A stretch of 7,333 nt of DNA from CAYMKL01 sp964390805 (GCA_964390805.1 CAYMKL010000211.1:1-7333), one strand, 5' to 3'; counted from the stretch's first letter, positions 1 to 5,868 are shown. A program made the numbers and translations. Notes: a model not told the origin generated them from the sequence alone.

Positions 1-1380
1 CCCATCCCCACTGGTCGGCCCCGCCCTGGTTGCGCTCAAACACGTAGGCCGAGCCCGAATAGCTGCCGTTATCATCGTCGCCCCACGCCCCGACGACGAC
101 GGTGTCCCCGCTGATGGCCACGGACCAGCCGAAGTTGTCATCCGCCGCGCCGTCGCTGGCGCCGCGCTTTTGCTCCTGCTCCCAGGTACCGCCGCTGCGC
201 TCAAACACGTAGGCCGAGCCTTTGTACCTATCGTCGCCATACGCCCCGACGACGACGGTGTCCCCGCTGATGGCCACGGACCAGCCGAACCAGTCACCCG
301 CCGCGCCGTCGCTGGCGGTCAGTTTCTTGACCCAGCCCCACTGGTCGGCCCCGCCCTGGTTGCGCTCAAACACGTAGGCCGAGCCTTGATCGCTATCGTG
401 GCGATACGCCCCGACGACGAGGGTGTCCCCGCTGATAGCCACGGAATAGCGGAAATAGTCACCCCCCGCGCCGTCGCTGGCGGTCAGCTTCTTGACCTGG
501 CCCCAGTTGTCGGCCGATGGTGTGCCTGCGTTGGCTGGGTCATAGTTGCGCTCAAAGACGTAGGCCGAGCCTTTACCGCTATCGTCGCCAAGCGCCCCGA
601 CGACGACGGTGTGCCCGCTGATGGCCACGGAGATGCCGAACCAGTCACCCACCGCGCCATCGCTGGCGGTCAGCTTCCTGACCTGACCCCAGGTGTCGGC
701 CGCGCCCTGGTTGCGCTCAAACACGTAGGCCGAGCCGTCGCCAAACGCCCCGACGACGACCGTGTCCCCGCTGATGGCCACGGACTTGCCGAAATAATCG
801 TCCGCCGCGCCGTCGCTGGCGATCAGTTTCTTGACCTGACCCCACTGGTCGGCCCCGCCCTGGTTGCGCTCAAACACGTAGGCCGAGCCCGAGTTGGTGC
901 CGTTATCATCGTCGTAGCACGCCCCGACGACGACGGTGTCCCCGCTGATGGCCACGGAGTGGCCGAACTCGTCACCCGCCGCACCGTCGCTGGCGTGCAG
1001 TTTCTGCACCTGACCCCAGTTGTCGGCCGACGGCGTGCCTGGGTTGCCTGGGTCATAGTTGCGCTCAAAGACGTAGGCCGAGCCCGACTGGAAGCCGTTA
1101 TCATCGTCGTTAGCCGCCCCCACGATCACGGTGTCTCCGCTGATGGCCACGGAATAGCCGAAATAGTCAGCCGCCACGCCGTCGTCGGCGGTCAGTTTCT
1201 TGACCTGGCCCCACTGGTCGGCCCCGCCCTGGTTGCGCTCAAACACATAGGCCGAGCCTATGCGGCTATCGTCGTCAGGCGCCCCGACGACGACGGTGTC
1301 CCCGCTGATGGCCACGGAATAGCCGAACCAGTCACCCGCCGCGCCGTCGCTGGCGGTCAGTTTGGCAACCTGGCTGGTCA
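1..1380 (-). repeat. Array of at least eight FG-GAP coding repeats
   Basis: A highly conserved block encoding SVAISGDTVVVGA recurs with its TCC (Ser) codon ending at plus-strand positions 1318, 1153, 958, 784, 631, 445, 280 and 124. The spacings are 165, 195, 174, 153, 186, 165 and 156 bases, all multiples of three, so the frame is kept throughout. Length differences come from two optional pieces: a loop of type DDNGxxxSGS after the GA-DD motif, and a spacer of either QGGADQWG or the longer YDPGNPGTPSADNWG. The units are very similar at DNA level as well as in protein. The array continues past the left edge, so the total number of repeats is unknown. Confidence 0.9.
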
Positions 1381-2176
1381 GCAGCGGGTCAACGGTGAGG
1401 GGGTAGATGGCAGCGGTATCGTCTATAATCACCCTCACCCCCGGCCCCTCTCCCTGGGAGGGAGAGGGGAGTTCGAGGTGGGCGGGGAGTTGGCGGCCAG
1501 TGGCGTCGGTGACATGGAGCTTGCTGTAGCGCAGGATGGTTGCGCCGTCTGCATCGGCAAACAGGATGGCCTGGTGGTCGTCGGTCAGGCGAGGGGTGAG
1601 GTCGCCGTTGACGGCCATCTCTATGCGCAAGGGAGCAGGCAAGCGGGGGAGCGGGGGAGATTGGAGGGTGAAACCTTGTTCCAGGCCGCGCTCGTCGTTG
1701 AGATACCATTCGACGAGCTGCCCTTCTGCGTGGCGGTATTCCACGCGGTTGGCGTCTACCGTCTGGGCCGGCGTGCCTGTGATCGCTAAGAGCTGCCCCT
1801 CGTACCCGTAGCGGGTCAGGCTCAGCCCCCACGACCAACCCCCTCCCTGGCCCTCCCCCTGCGAGGGGGAGGGGATGCGCGGGGTGACCTCGACGCCGGT
1901 GGTGGTGAAAGCAAGCCCCCAACCATGAGCGCGGTTGGGGGCTTTATAGGACATACTCGGTTCGTGCCAGGTGAACTGGTATTCCGCCTGGCGGATGGCG
2001 GCCTGGATGGCGCCCCAGTCGTCAGAGGTCAGACCCTCTGGCAGGCTATCCGCCTCAATAGCGGCCGGTACCGCCTTTACTGGCATGGGTAGCTGGCTGA
2101 ACATCCCGGCCAGCAGCACGGCGGTCAAGAAGAAACGAAGGGCCTTGATAATTGCACGGGCTCGATGCTTCTCCAT
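1..2176 (-). CDS. Secreted FG-GAP repeat protein, 3' end beyond the window (725 codons visible)
   Basis: I translated the minus strand by hand from the ATG at 2176-2174 and found no stop codon down to base 2; the frame is still open at the window edge. The start is set by AAGGAGGA four bases upstream and by a signal peptide: basic residues, a hydrophobic core FFLTAVLLAGMF (about residues 15-26) and a likely cleavage after VKA (residue 35). Residues about 40-262 form an N-terminal domain with the motifs YKAPNRAHGWGLAF, NRVEYRHAEGQLVEWYLNDERGLEQGF and IDDTAAIYPLTVDPL, which I recall from large secreted Chloroflexota FG-GAP proteins. From about residue 268 at least eight repeats follow with the pattern DGAAGDxFGxSVAISGDTVVVGAxxDD then GSAYVFER, matching the FG-GAP_2 type. 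Such repeats usually build a beta-propeller that can bind calcium and ligands outside the cell. The specific ligand is unknown. Two dispersed hairpin repeats lie in frame within the N-terminal domain. The gene has its own consensus promoter. Confidence 0.88.
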   Translation of the reverse strand, partial: MEKHRARAIIKALRFFLTAVLLAGMFSQLPMPVKAVPAAIEADSLPEGLTSDDWGAIQAAIRQAEYQFTWHEPSMSYKAPNRAHGWGLAFTTTGVEVTPRIPSPSQGEGQGGGWSWGLSLTRYGYEGQLLAITGTPAQTVDANRVEYRHAEGQLVEWYLNDERGLEQGFTLQSPPLPRLPAPLRIEMAVNGDLTPRLTDDHQAILFADADGATILRYSKLHVTDATGRQLPAHLELPSPSQGEGPGVRVIIDDTAAIYPLTVDPLLTSQVAKLTASDGAAGDWFGYSVAISGDTVVVGAPDDDSRIGSAYVFERNQGGADQWGQVKKLTADDGVAADYFGYSVAISGDTVIVGAANDDDNGFQSGSAYVFERNYDPGNPGTPSADNWGQVQKLHASDGAAGDEFGHSVAISGDTVVVGACYDDDNGTNSGSAYVFERNQGGADQWGQVKKLIASDGAADDYFGKSVAISGDTVVVGAFGDGSAYVFERNQGAADTWGQVRKLTASDGAVGDWFGISVAISGHTVVVGALGDDSGKGSAYVFERNYDPANAGTPSADNWGQVKKLTASDGAGGDYFRYSVAISGDTLVVGAYRHDSDQGSAYVFERNQGGADQWGWVKKLTASDGAAGDWFGWSVAISGDTVVVGAYGDDRYKGSAYVFERSGGTWEQEQKRGASDGAADDNFGWSVAISGDTVVVGAWGDDDNGSYSGSAYVFERNQGGADQWGW
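1430..1475. repeat. Dispersed GC-rich hairpin repeat inside the FG-GAP gene, copy 1
   Basis: The core is a perfect inverted repeat, CCCCTCTCCCT at 1445-1455 and AGGGAGAGGGG at 1459-1469, with a 3-base loop. The flanking ACCCTCACCCCCGG completes the form of a short dispersed repeat found in many high-GC bacterial genomes, which I recognise from general knowledge. It is translated in frame as LPSPSQGEGPGVRV (residues 236-249), directly before IIDDTAAIYPL, a segment I recall as conserved in relatives. This suggests insertion into a loop without disrupting the gene. Confidence 0.75.
1830..1881. repeat. Dispersed GC-rich hairpin repeat inside the FG-GAP gene, copy 2
   Basis: The core is CCCTCCCCCT at 1851-1860 and AGGGGGAGGG at 1864-1873 with a 3-base loop, flanked by a C-rich tract at 1838-1850. 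It encodes RIPSPSQGEGQGGGWSWG (residues 100-117). It belongs to the same family as the copy about 400 bases away and uses the same reading frame, again giving PSPSQGEG. Confidence 0.7.
1913..1944. other. Perfect 12-bp hairpin inside coding sequence
   Basis: AAGCCCCCAACC (1913-1924) and GGTTGGGGGCTT (1933-1944) are exact reverse complements around an 8-base loop. It lies within the codons for KAPNRAHGWGLA of the FG-GAP protein, about 230 bases after the start codon. It resembles the stem of an intrinsic terminator but has no run of T directly after it on either strand, so I do not call it one. Part of the match may simply reflect codons for a conserved protein motif. Confidence 0.55.
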
Positions 2177-2264
2177 AGTATCCTCCTTGCTTCAAGAAGC
2201 TGCGTGGAAACGGCGGATAACCTGGGGCTTTGCGACCCTGTCTCTCAGTGGCTTTGCTTCATGC
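2177..2264 (-). ncRNA. Structured 5' leader of the FG-GAP gene, possible riboswitch-like element
   Basis: If transcription starts about seven bases after the -10 box, the mRNA has a leader of about 88 bases. It holds two GCAAAGCC boxes (2256-2249 and 2234-2227) on either side of a small hairpin in which CTG pairs with CAG around AGAGA. The second box reads GGGTCGCAAAGCC, close to the GGGACGCAAAGCC core of GEMM-I (cyclic di-GMP-I) riboswitches; the order box, hairpin, box is also GEMM-like. The second GEMM helix and its loop receptor are not recognisable, so this is not a canonical member. By hand folding, CATGAAGC (2263-2256) can pair with GCTTCTTG (2200-2193) at seven of eight positions. The same CTTCTT can instead pair with AAGGAG of the ribosome binding site across a 5-base loop. 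These two exclusive pairings suggest control of translation. This is inference from inspection only. Confidence 0.35.
2181..2188 (-). promoter_or_regulatory. Strong ribosome binding site of the FG-GAP gene
   Basis: The minus strand reads AAGGAGGA, a near-complete complement of the 16S 3' end, four bases before ATG. It decides the start codon. It can pair with the upstream CTTCTT (2199-2194). Confidence 0.85.
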
Positions 2265-2270
2265 AACTAC

Positions 2271-2299
2271 ATTATACCACCTCTCCCTGCCTATGTCAA
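2271..2299 (-). promoter_or_regulatory. Perfect sigma-70 consensus promoter of the FG-GAP gene
   Basis: On the minus strand TTGACA (2299-2294) is followed by a 17-base spacer (2293-2277) and TATAAT (2276-2271), exactly the consensus for a primary sigma factor. The expected start of transcription is near 2264. The gene is therefore likely transcribed separately from the upstream dockerin gene. The conserved regions 2.4 and 4.2 of the sigma factor encoded in this window fit such a promoter. Confidence 0.9.
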
Positions 2300-2364
2300 T
2301 AAGCACAAGGGGCTTTAGGACTTATTTCACTTTGGGGGCGAGTTCGCGCTTGGAAGTGGGGACC

Positions 2365-2431
2365 AGCATCCTGAGCCTGTCGAAGGATGCGGGTCCTGCA
2401 GAGCCGCACCCTTCGACAAGCTCAGGGTGCT
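2365..2431. repeat. 67-base inverted repeat built from two copies of a dispersed element
   Basis: The 28-base arms at 2365-2392 and 2404-2431 match as reverse complements at 25 of 28 positions, with an 11-base loop that contains CTGCAG. Two of the three differences would be G-U pairs in one strand's RNA or the other, so a long hairpin can form. Each arm contains CCTGAGC(C/T)TGTCGAAGG, a short dispersed repeat seen in many bacterial genomes. The left arm is identical over 18 bases to the copy inside the signal peptide of the dockerin gene. Confidence 0.85.
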
Positions 2432-2539
2432 CCGGGCGAGTCTGCCAAGAAAGGCTGTCCCGGAACTGAAATACACCTGGGTCTTTGGGCCAGGGCTATC
2501 AGTTTTCAGGTTGGAGAAGGGCGCGCACGAAGGATGAGA

Positions 2540-2575
2540 ACTCGAAACCCGAAGCCAAAACTCGAAACTCGAAGC
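2540..2575. repeat. Short direct repeat with 20-base period
   Basis: ACTCGAAACCCGAAGC (2540-2555) and ACTCGAAACTCGAAGC (2560-2575) differ at one base. The unit itself is built from CTCGAAA/CTCGAAG pieces. It lies directly after the stop codon of the dockerin gene. I recall similar CTCGAAACTCGAAA arrays as dispersed low-complexity repeats, and no function is evident. Confidence 0.6.
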
Positions 2576-2577
2576 GA

Positions 2578-5500
2578 TCAAGGGGGGCTCTGTGTTTGCC
2601 CCGAATCGGGGTCTACCATCAGCGACGACACGTCCACCGCCTCAAAATCCGATCCCTTGACCTGATGCAGCTCAGGGACGAGCACGTCGTTGTCCCATCG
2701 CTCGTCGGGGTGGCCGGAGATGAACCAGGACGCGCCGTTGTCGGCCAGCATCATGCCATAGGTCTTGAGCGCCTGGAGGATGACCTGTACCTCCGTCGAG
2801 AAGCCTGAGATGTCGAAGTCAGCCTTCAGGCGAAAGCGCTGGCCCATGGGCGGGTACTGCGTGCCGACTAGATACGATGCGTAGTGGCGCGCCGGCCAGA
2901 TGTACTCTCTGCGAGTCTGCGGTGCGGTGACGCGAATGGCATGGCGGATCTCGCCGCTCGCCACCTCGTCGTAGCGCACCAGTCCCGCCAGGATCGGCAG
3001 GCCCGCCGCGTCGGCCGAGGTCCAGCTCGCTGGCCGGAGGGCGTGAGAGTTCAGGTCGAACTTGGCGCCGGAGCTGGCTTCCCAGCTTCCATCGGGCTGT
3101 GGCCAGGCGTTGAACAGCTCGTACAGCTTGCAGTTGTCGCGGTCCACGACCAGCACGTGCCGGTCTCCGGTGCTGTCCGGCCCGCCCTCGATGGGGGCAT
3201 CGGGAGGGATGGGGTAGGGGCCGGCGTCGCTTTCGTCGCCATAGTCGGTGAAAATGATGTTTACCAGGGGCTGGCTGCCCGGCACGTCCACATAGGGGAT
3301 GCCGATGGGACTGCCGGAACCCGGCGGCCAGTCGCCGGAGCCGAAGTCGGGGTGCAGGTAGGCGTTGGCGCCGATGGTGGCGACGTAGGCGTCCGAATTG
3401 GCATCCACAGGCAACGTGTCCACAGGTACGTTCCAGATGTTGTCGGCGGGAAACACGGGGCAGCCGGCCACTTCGGGAGGCTCCGTCGTTTGAGACGGCG
3501 TGGTCGTCGCGGTGGGAGTAGGCGTTACCGTGGGCGTCGCCGTCGGTGTAGTGGATGTTGCCGTCGGGGTGGGCGTTGCCGTTGGCGTCGCCGTCGGTGT
3601 AGTGGACGTTGCTGTCGCGGTCGGGGTAGCCGTCGGCGTGGGAGTGGATGTGGATTCCCCGCAGTCTTCTCCCCAGTGCACTGCCACCAGCATGATGTCC
3701 ACGATGTCAATCCTGCCGTTGCTGTCCAGGTCGTAGGCGGGATCGTAGCCGGGATCTCCTACAAATGTGCGCCAGCGGGCGGCCACCAGCATTATGTCGG
3801 CGATGTCCACGTCGCCGTCACTGTCCAGGTCTGGACAGGCCAACGCCCCCTCGATGATGTCCGCCAGTTCCGCACGCGCCGCCTCCCACACGTCGGGGTC
3901 AGTGGACCAACTGATGTCGGTGAGCACCCAGGTTGGATCGCCTGGATCCTCCACGCCGTATTCCCACAGCACCGTGGGGACCATCTCGTTGACGATCTCA
4001 GCCGTGCGCGTGGGGTTGACGGACGCGGCCAGAGTGAGGTAGTCCACGTCCTGGATGCCACGCCGCCACATCTTCAGGCGCAATGAGGCAATTGGCCCCT
4101 GCACGCCGTAGCTCTCGCCGGGAAAACGCGTGTCGGTGCCGGGGTAGAACAGCACGCCGTCGCCATTGAAGTAGTTCCAACCCGCCTCCCCCCGCGTGTC
4201 GCTGTCATAGTTGTAGCCACCAAACGTTTGCGCTCGTTGGAAGACGTTGGTCTGGCCCATGCCGCCCTGATAGTTATCATAGTAAGTGGATTCCCAGTAA
4301 AACCAGCGCTCAACCCCCTTCTTGTAATACCCCCAGGCCAGTTCCCGCAAGGCCACTCCCTCATCCTCGGTGGCGAAGGAGCCGGAACCTGGCCGATGGC
4401 CGTTGTACATAAAGAAGTGCTTGGATGGATCGGCCCGCAGCGCGGCCAGGGCGTTTTCCCACTCGTCCGTGATGCCGAAGCCCGCGCCGCTGGTGGGGAC
4501 ATCCAGGCTGGGCGTGTTGGCCATGGCGTCGGGCAGGGAAATGGTGGCCATGGACATCAGGCGCTGGCCTGGCCCGGGGTTGTTGTCCATCCACTGTGCC
4601 CACTGCTCGATCTGGGGGTAGTTGTCGGACTCGTCTATCAGGTAGAGAAAGTAATCGGTAGGCGTGGCGAAGGCCTGAGCGTCGAACCAGTTGACCCACG
4701 GGTCGGTGTTGGCCCACATGTCCGCCTCCGTGCCACCTTGCCACGACCAGCTACCGTAGGTGCCGATGGAGTAGACGCCGTTGCCCACACCGATGCCAAC
4801 GCCATCATAGCCCTGAGCAGGGGTGAAAAGATCGCCGCTGAGTCGAGATGTCCAGGCATCGTCCATCCGCGCGATTTCCGATTCACCGTTGATGAGAGAC
4901 ATCTTGTGGCGATGGGCCAGTTGGAAGTGGCGGTCAATCAACTCAATGGATTGGGTGTACTCAGGGGTTCCGGGGTCGGGATACATGTTCTCCTCGCCGA
5001 GGTAGCGATCGTTGATGTTCTCAAAATTGTAGAACACCATCGTCTTGGCGTTGGGCAGGTCGGGCAGGGTGAAATTGCGCACCCGCAGAGTGATGGGAAT
5101 CTGCCAGGTGAGCTCGCCGCCCTCCGTCACCTCAATGGTGCCAGTGTAATTGCCTGCGGGCATCGCCTTTGGAATATAAATGTCGCCCCAGATGGCCTGG
5201 TTGGTGCCGGCTGGAATAGTGAAGGGGGTGTGGAATTCGAGAGGCACGGCGATGTCGGGGTAGAACTGGTTGTGGCATGGCCGATCCTCCCAGGTGCCCG
5301 TGCCCAACCCGTTTTCATCATAGGGCCGGCGGCATCGCTCTGGGACGTGCCGCTCGTCGTAGTCGTTATACGCCAGATCCACGCTGAGGCCCTTGATCTC
5401 CAGGTAGCGCACGTAGAACAGCTCGATGTTGCGCCCCACGTAGTTGAACACGCCGCCGCCGCTGGCTGGTGTGGTGGTGATGGTAGCGCCGCCGGGACCC

Positions 5501-5862
5501 GTCAGCGAGGTCAGGCTCACGCTGACGTTGGCGGCGCTGGCCGTGGGCGATTCCAGCACCAGGTTGAAGGCCACCACCTCGTTGCGGGCACCGAACAGGG
5601 AAATGCCCGTGCCGTCCCACACCGAATTATGTACCGCAATGGGGTCGTCGGTGGCGCGCAGTTCGTCGCGCCAGATCTTGTCGCCGCCCTCGTTGGCCCA
5701 GACCTGGGCGATGTTGCTGGAAGTGAGCAAAGTGAGGGGCGCCGATGCACTGCTGGATAGGTTGGCATGGACAATCACAACAACCAGCAAACAGATCACC
5801 AAACTTACCAGACTAAGCCATCCCTTCGACAGGCTCAGGACACTGCTTCGATTTCTTCGCAT
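2578..5862 (-). CDS. Secreted DUF4091/GH123-like protein with type I dockerin and unassigned C-terminal domain (1094 aa)
   Basis: The ATG at 5862 has AGGAGGT six bases upstream. A signal peptide follows: a basic start, hydrophobic residues about 15-31 and possible cleavage after VHA (33). Residues about 45-265 look like beta-sandwich domains. Residues about 270-615 resemble DUF4091, related to glycoside hydrolase family 123: YFLYLIDESD holds an Asp-Glu pair (410-411) where GH123-type enzymes carry catalytic acids, then NGDGVLFYPG (566-575) and LRLKMWRRGIQDVDYLTLA (594-612), the usual end of the module. Residues 676-734 are a type I dockerin with two calcium loops, DLDSDGDVDIADI and DLDSNGRIDIVDI. 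A Pro/Thr linker spans about 737-798. Residues 799-1090 are a separate domain with NIWNVPVDTLPVD, GDRHVLVVDRDNCKLYEL, WTSADAAGLPILAGLVRYDE, YIWPARH and ADNGASWFISG, which I recognise only as a conserved uncharacterised type. The protein probably acts outside the cell on glycans; the substrate is unknown. No cohesin is visible in this window. Confidence 0.9.
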   Translation of the reverse strand: MRRNRSSVLSLSKGWLSLVSLVICLLVVVIVHANLSSSASAPLTLLTSSNIAQVWANEGGDKIWRDELRATDDPIAVHNSVWDGTGISLFGARNEVVAFNLVLESPTASAANVSVSLTSLTGPGGATITTTPASGGGVFNYVGRNIELFYVRYLEIKGLSVDLAYNDYDERHVPERCRRPYDENGLGTGTWEDRPCHNQFYPDIAVPLEFHTPFTIPAGTNQAIWGDIYIPKAMPAGNYTGTIEVTEGGELTWQIPITLRVRNFTLPDLPNAKTMVFYNFENINDRYLGEENMYPDPGTPEYTQSIELIDRHFQLAHRHKMSLINGESEIARMDDAWTSRLSGDLFTPAQGYDGVGIGVGNGVYSIGTYGSWSWQGGTEADMWANTDPWVNWFDAQAFATPTDYFLYLIDESDNYPQIEQWAQWMDNNPGPGQRLMSMATISLPDAMANTPSLDVPTSGAGFGITDEWENALAALRADPSKHFFMYNGHRPGSGSFATEDEGVALRELAWGYYKKGVERWFYWESTYYDNYQGGMGQTNVFQRAQTFGGYNYDSDTRGEAGWNYFNGDGVLFYPGTDTRFPGESYGVQGPIASLRLKMWRRGIQDVDYLTLAASVNPTRTAEIVNEMVPTVLWEYGVEDPGDPTWVLTDISWSTDPDVWEAARAELADIIEGALACPDLDSDGDVDIADIMLVAARWRTFVGDPGYDPAYDLDSNGRIDIVDIMLVAVHWGEDCGESTSTPTPTATPTATATSTTPTATPTATPTPTATSTTPTATPTVTPTPTATTTPSQTTEPPEVAGCPVFPADNIWNVPVDTLPVDANSDAYVATIGANAYLHPDFGSGDWPPGSGSPIGIPYVDVPGSQPLVNIIFTDYGDESDAGPYPIPPDAPIEGGPDSTGDRHVLVVDRDNCKLYELFNAWPQPDGSWEASSGAKFDLNSHALRPASWTSADAAGLPILAGLVRYDEVASGEIRHAIRVTAPQTRREYIWPARHYASYLVGTQYPPMGQRFRLKADFDISGFSTEVQVILQALKTYGMMLADNGASWFISGHPDERWDNDVLVPELHQVKGSDFEAVDVSSLMVDPDSGQTQSPP
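3482..3655 (-). repeat. Minisatellite encoding the Pro/Thr linker, 51-base period
   Basis: A 23-base block starting GGCGTCGCCGTCGG occurs at 3533-3555 and again at 3584-3606, a period of 51 bases or 17 codons. In protein it gives two units of TSTTPTATPT(A/V)TPTPTA within a longer Pro/Thr/Ala stretch (about residues 738-795). It joins the dockerin to the C-terminal domain. Such linkers are typical of secreted Chloroflexota proteins and are likely extended and glycosylated; the glycosylation is inferred. Confidence 0.8.
5823..5840 (-). repeat. Dispersed CCTGAGCCTGTCGAAGG repeat inside the signal-peptide coding region
   Basis: On the minus strand TCCTGAGCCTGTCGAAGG is identical over 18 bases to 2369-2386 in the intergenic inverted repeat. 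It is translated as VLSLSKG (residues 8-14), between the basic N-terminus and the hydrophobic core of the signal peptide. LSLSKG is the usual translation of this repeat family when it falls in a gene. Confidence 0.8.
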
Positions 5863-5868
5863 GATTCA

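Larger units (their letters stand above)
2300..2577. other. Intergenic stretch between the two secreted-protein genes, made largely of repeats
   Basis: This stretch has no supported gene. It contains a 20-bp-period direct repeat next to the upstream stop codon (2540-2575), a 67-base inverted repeat (2365-2431), and about 70 bases upstream of the promoter in which I see nothing specific. A weak CCTGG/CCAGG hairpin is present around 2490-2515, but no T-run follows, so I found no intrinsic terminator for the dockerin gene. Confidence 0.6.

Noticed and set aside
1..1380. Possible CRISPR array because of regular repeats
   Set aside because: The period is 150-195 bases, the spacers are not unique, and the repeats translate as FG-GAP units in one frame.
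170..1789. 539-codon open frame on the plus strand
   Set aside because: It is antisense to the FG-GAP gene. Its repeated peptides are the reverse complement of the FG-GAP units, and no ribosome binding site or known motif supports it. The minus-strand frame has a signal peptide, promoter and recognised motifs.
1389..1922. 177-codon minus-strand frame overlapping the FG-GAP gene
   Set aside because: It is a different frame of the same strand with low-complexity Pro/Arg/Gly sequence; the signal-peptide-bearing frame from 2176 continues through it without a stop.
1913..1944. Intrinsic terminator
   Set aside because: A strong stem is present, but neither strand has a T-run directly after it, and it lies inside an open coding frame.
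2177..2264. Canonical cyclic di-GMP-I riboswitch
   Set aside because: Only the first half of the motif is recognisable; the second helix and loop receptor are missing, so I list it only as a structured leader of uncertain class.
2327..2581. 84-codon open frame on the minus strand after the dockerin gene
   Set aside because: It starts with TTG, has no ribosome binding site, and consists mainly of repeat translations (STLSLSKG, HPSTGSGC). It is open by chance through the inverted repeat.
2884..4086. 400-codon open frame on the plus strand with an Arg/Gly-rich stretch
   Set aside because: Antisense to the dockerin gene; the Arg/Gly-rich part is the Pro/Thr linker minisatellite read from the other strand.
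4228..5760. 510-codon open frame on the plus strand
   Set aside because: Lies wholly antisense to the dockerin protein gene. It has no recognisable domain; high GC content explains the open antisense frame.
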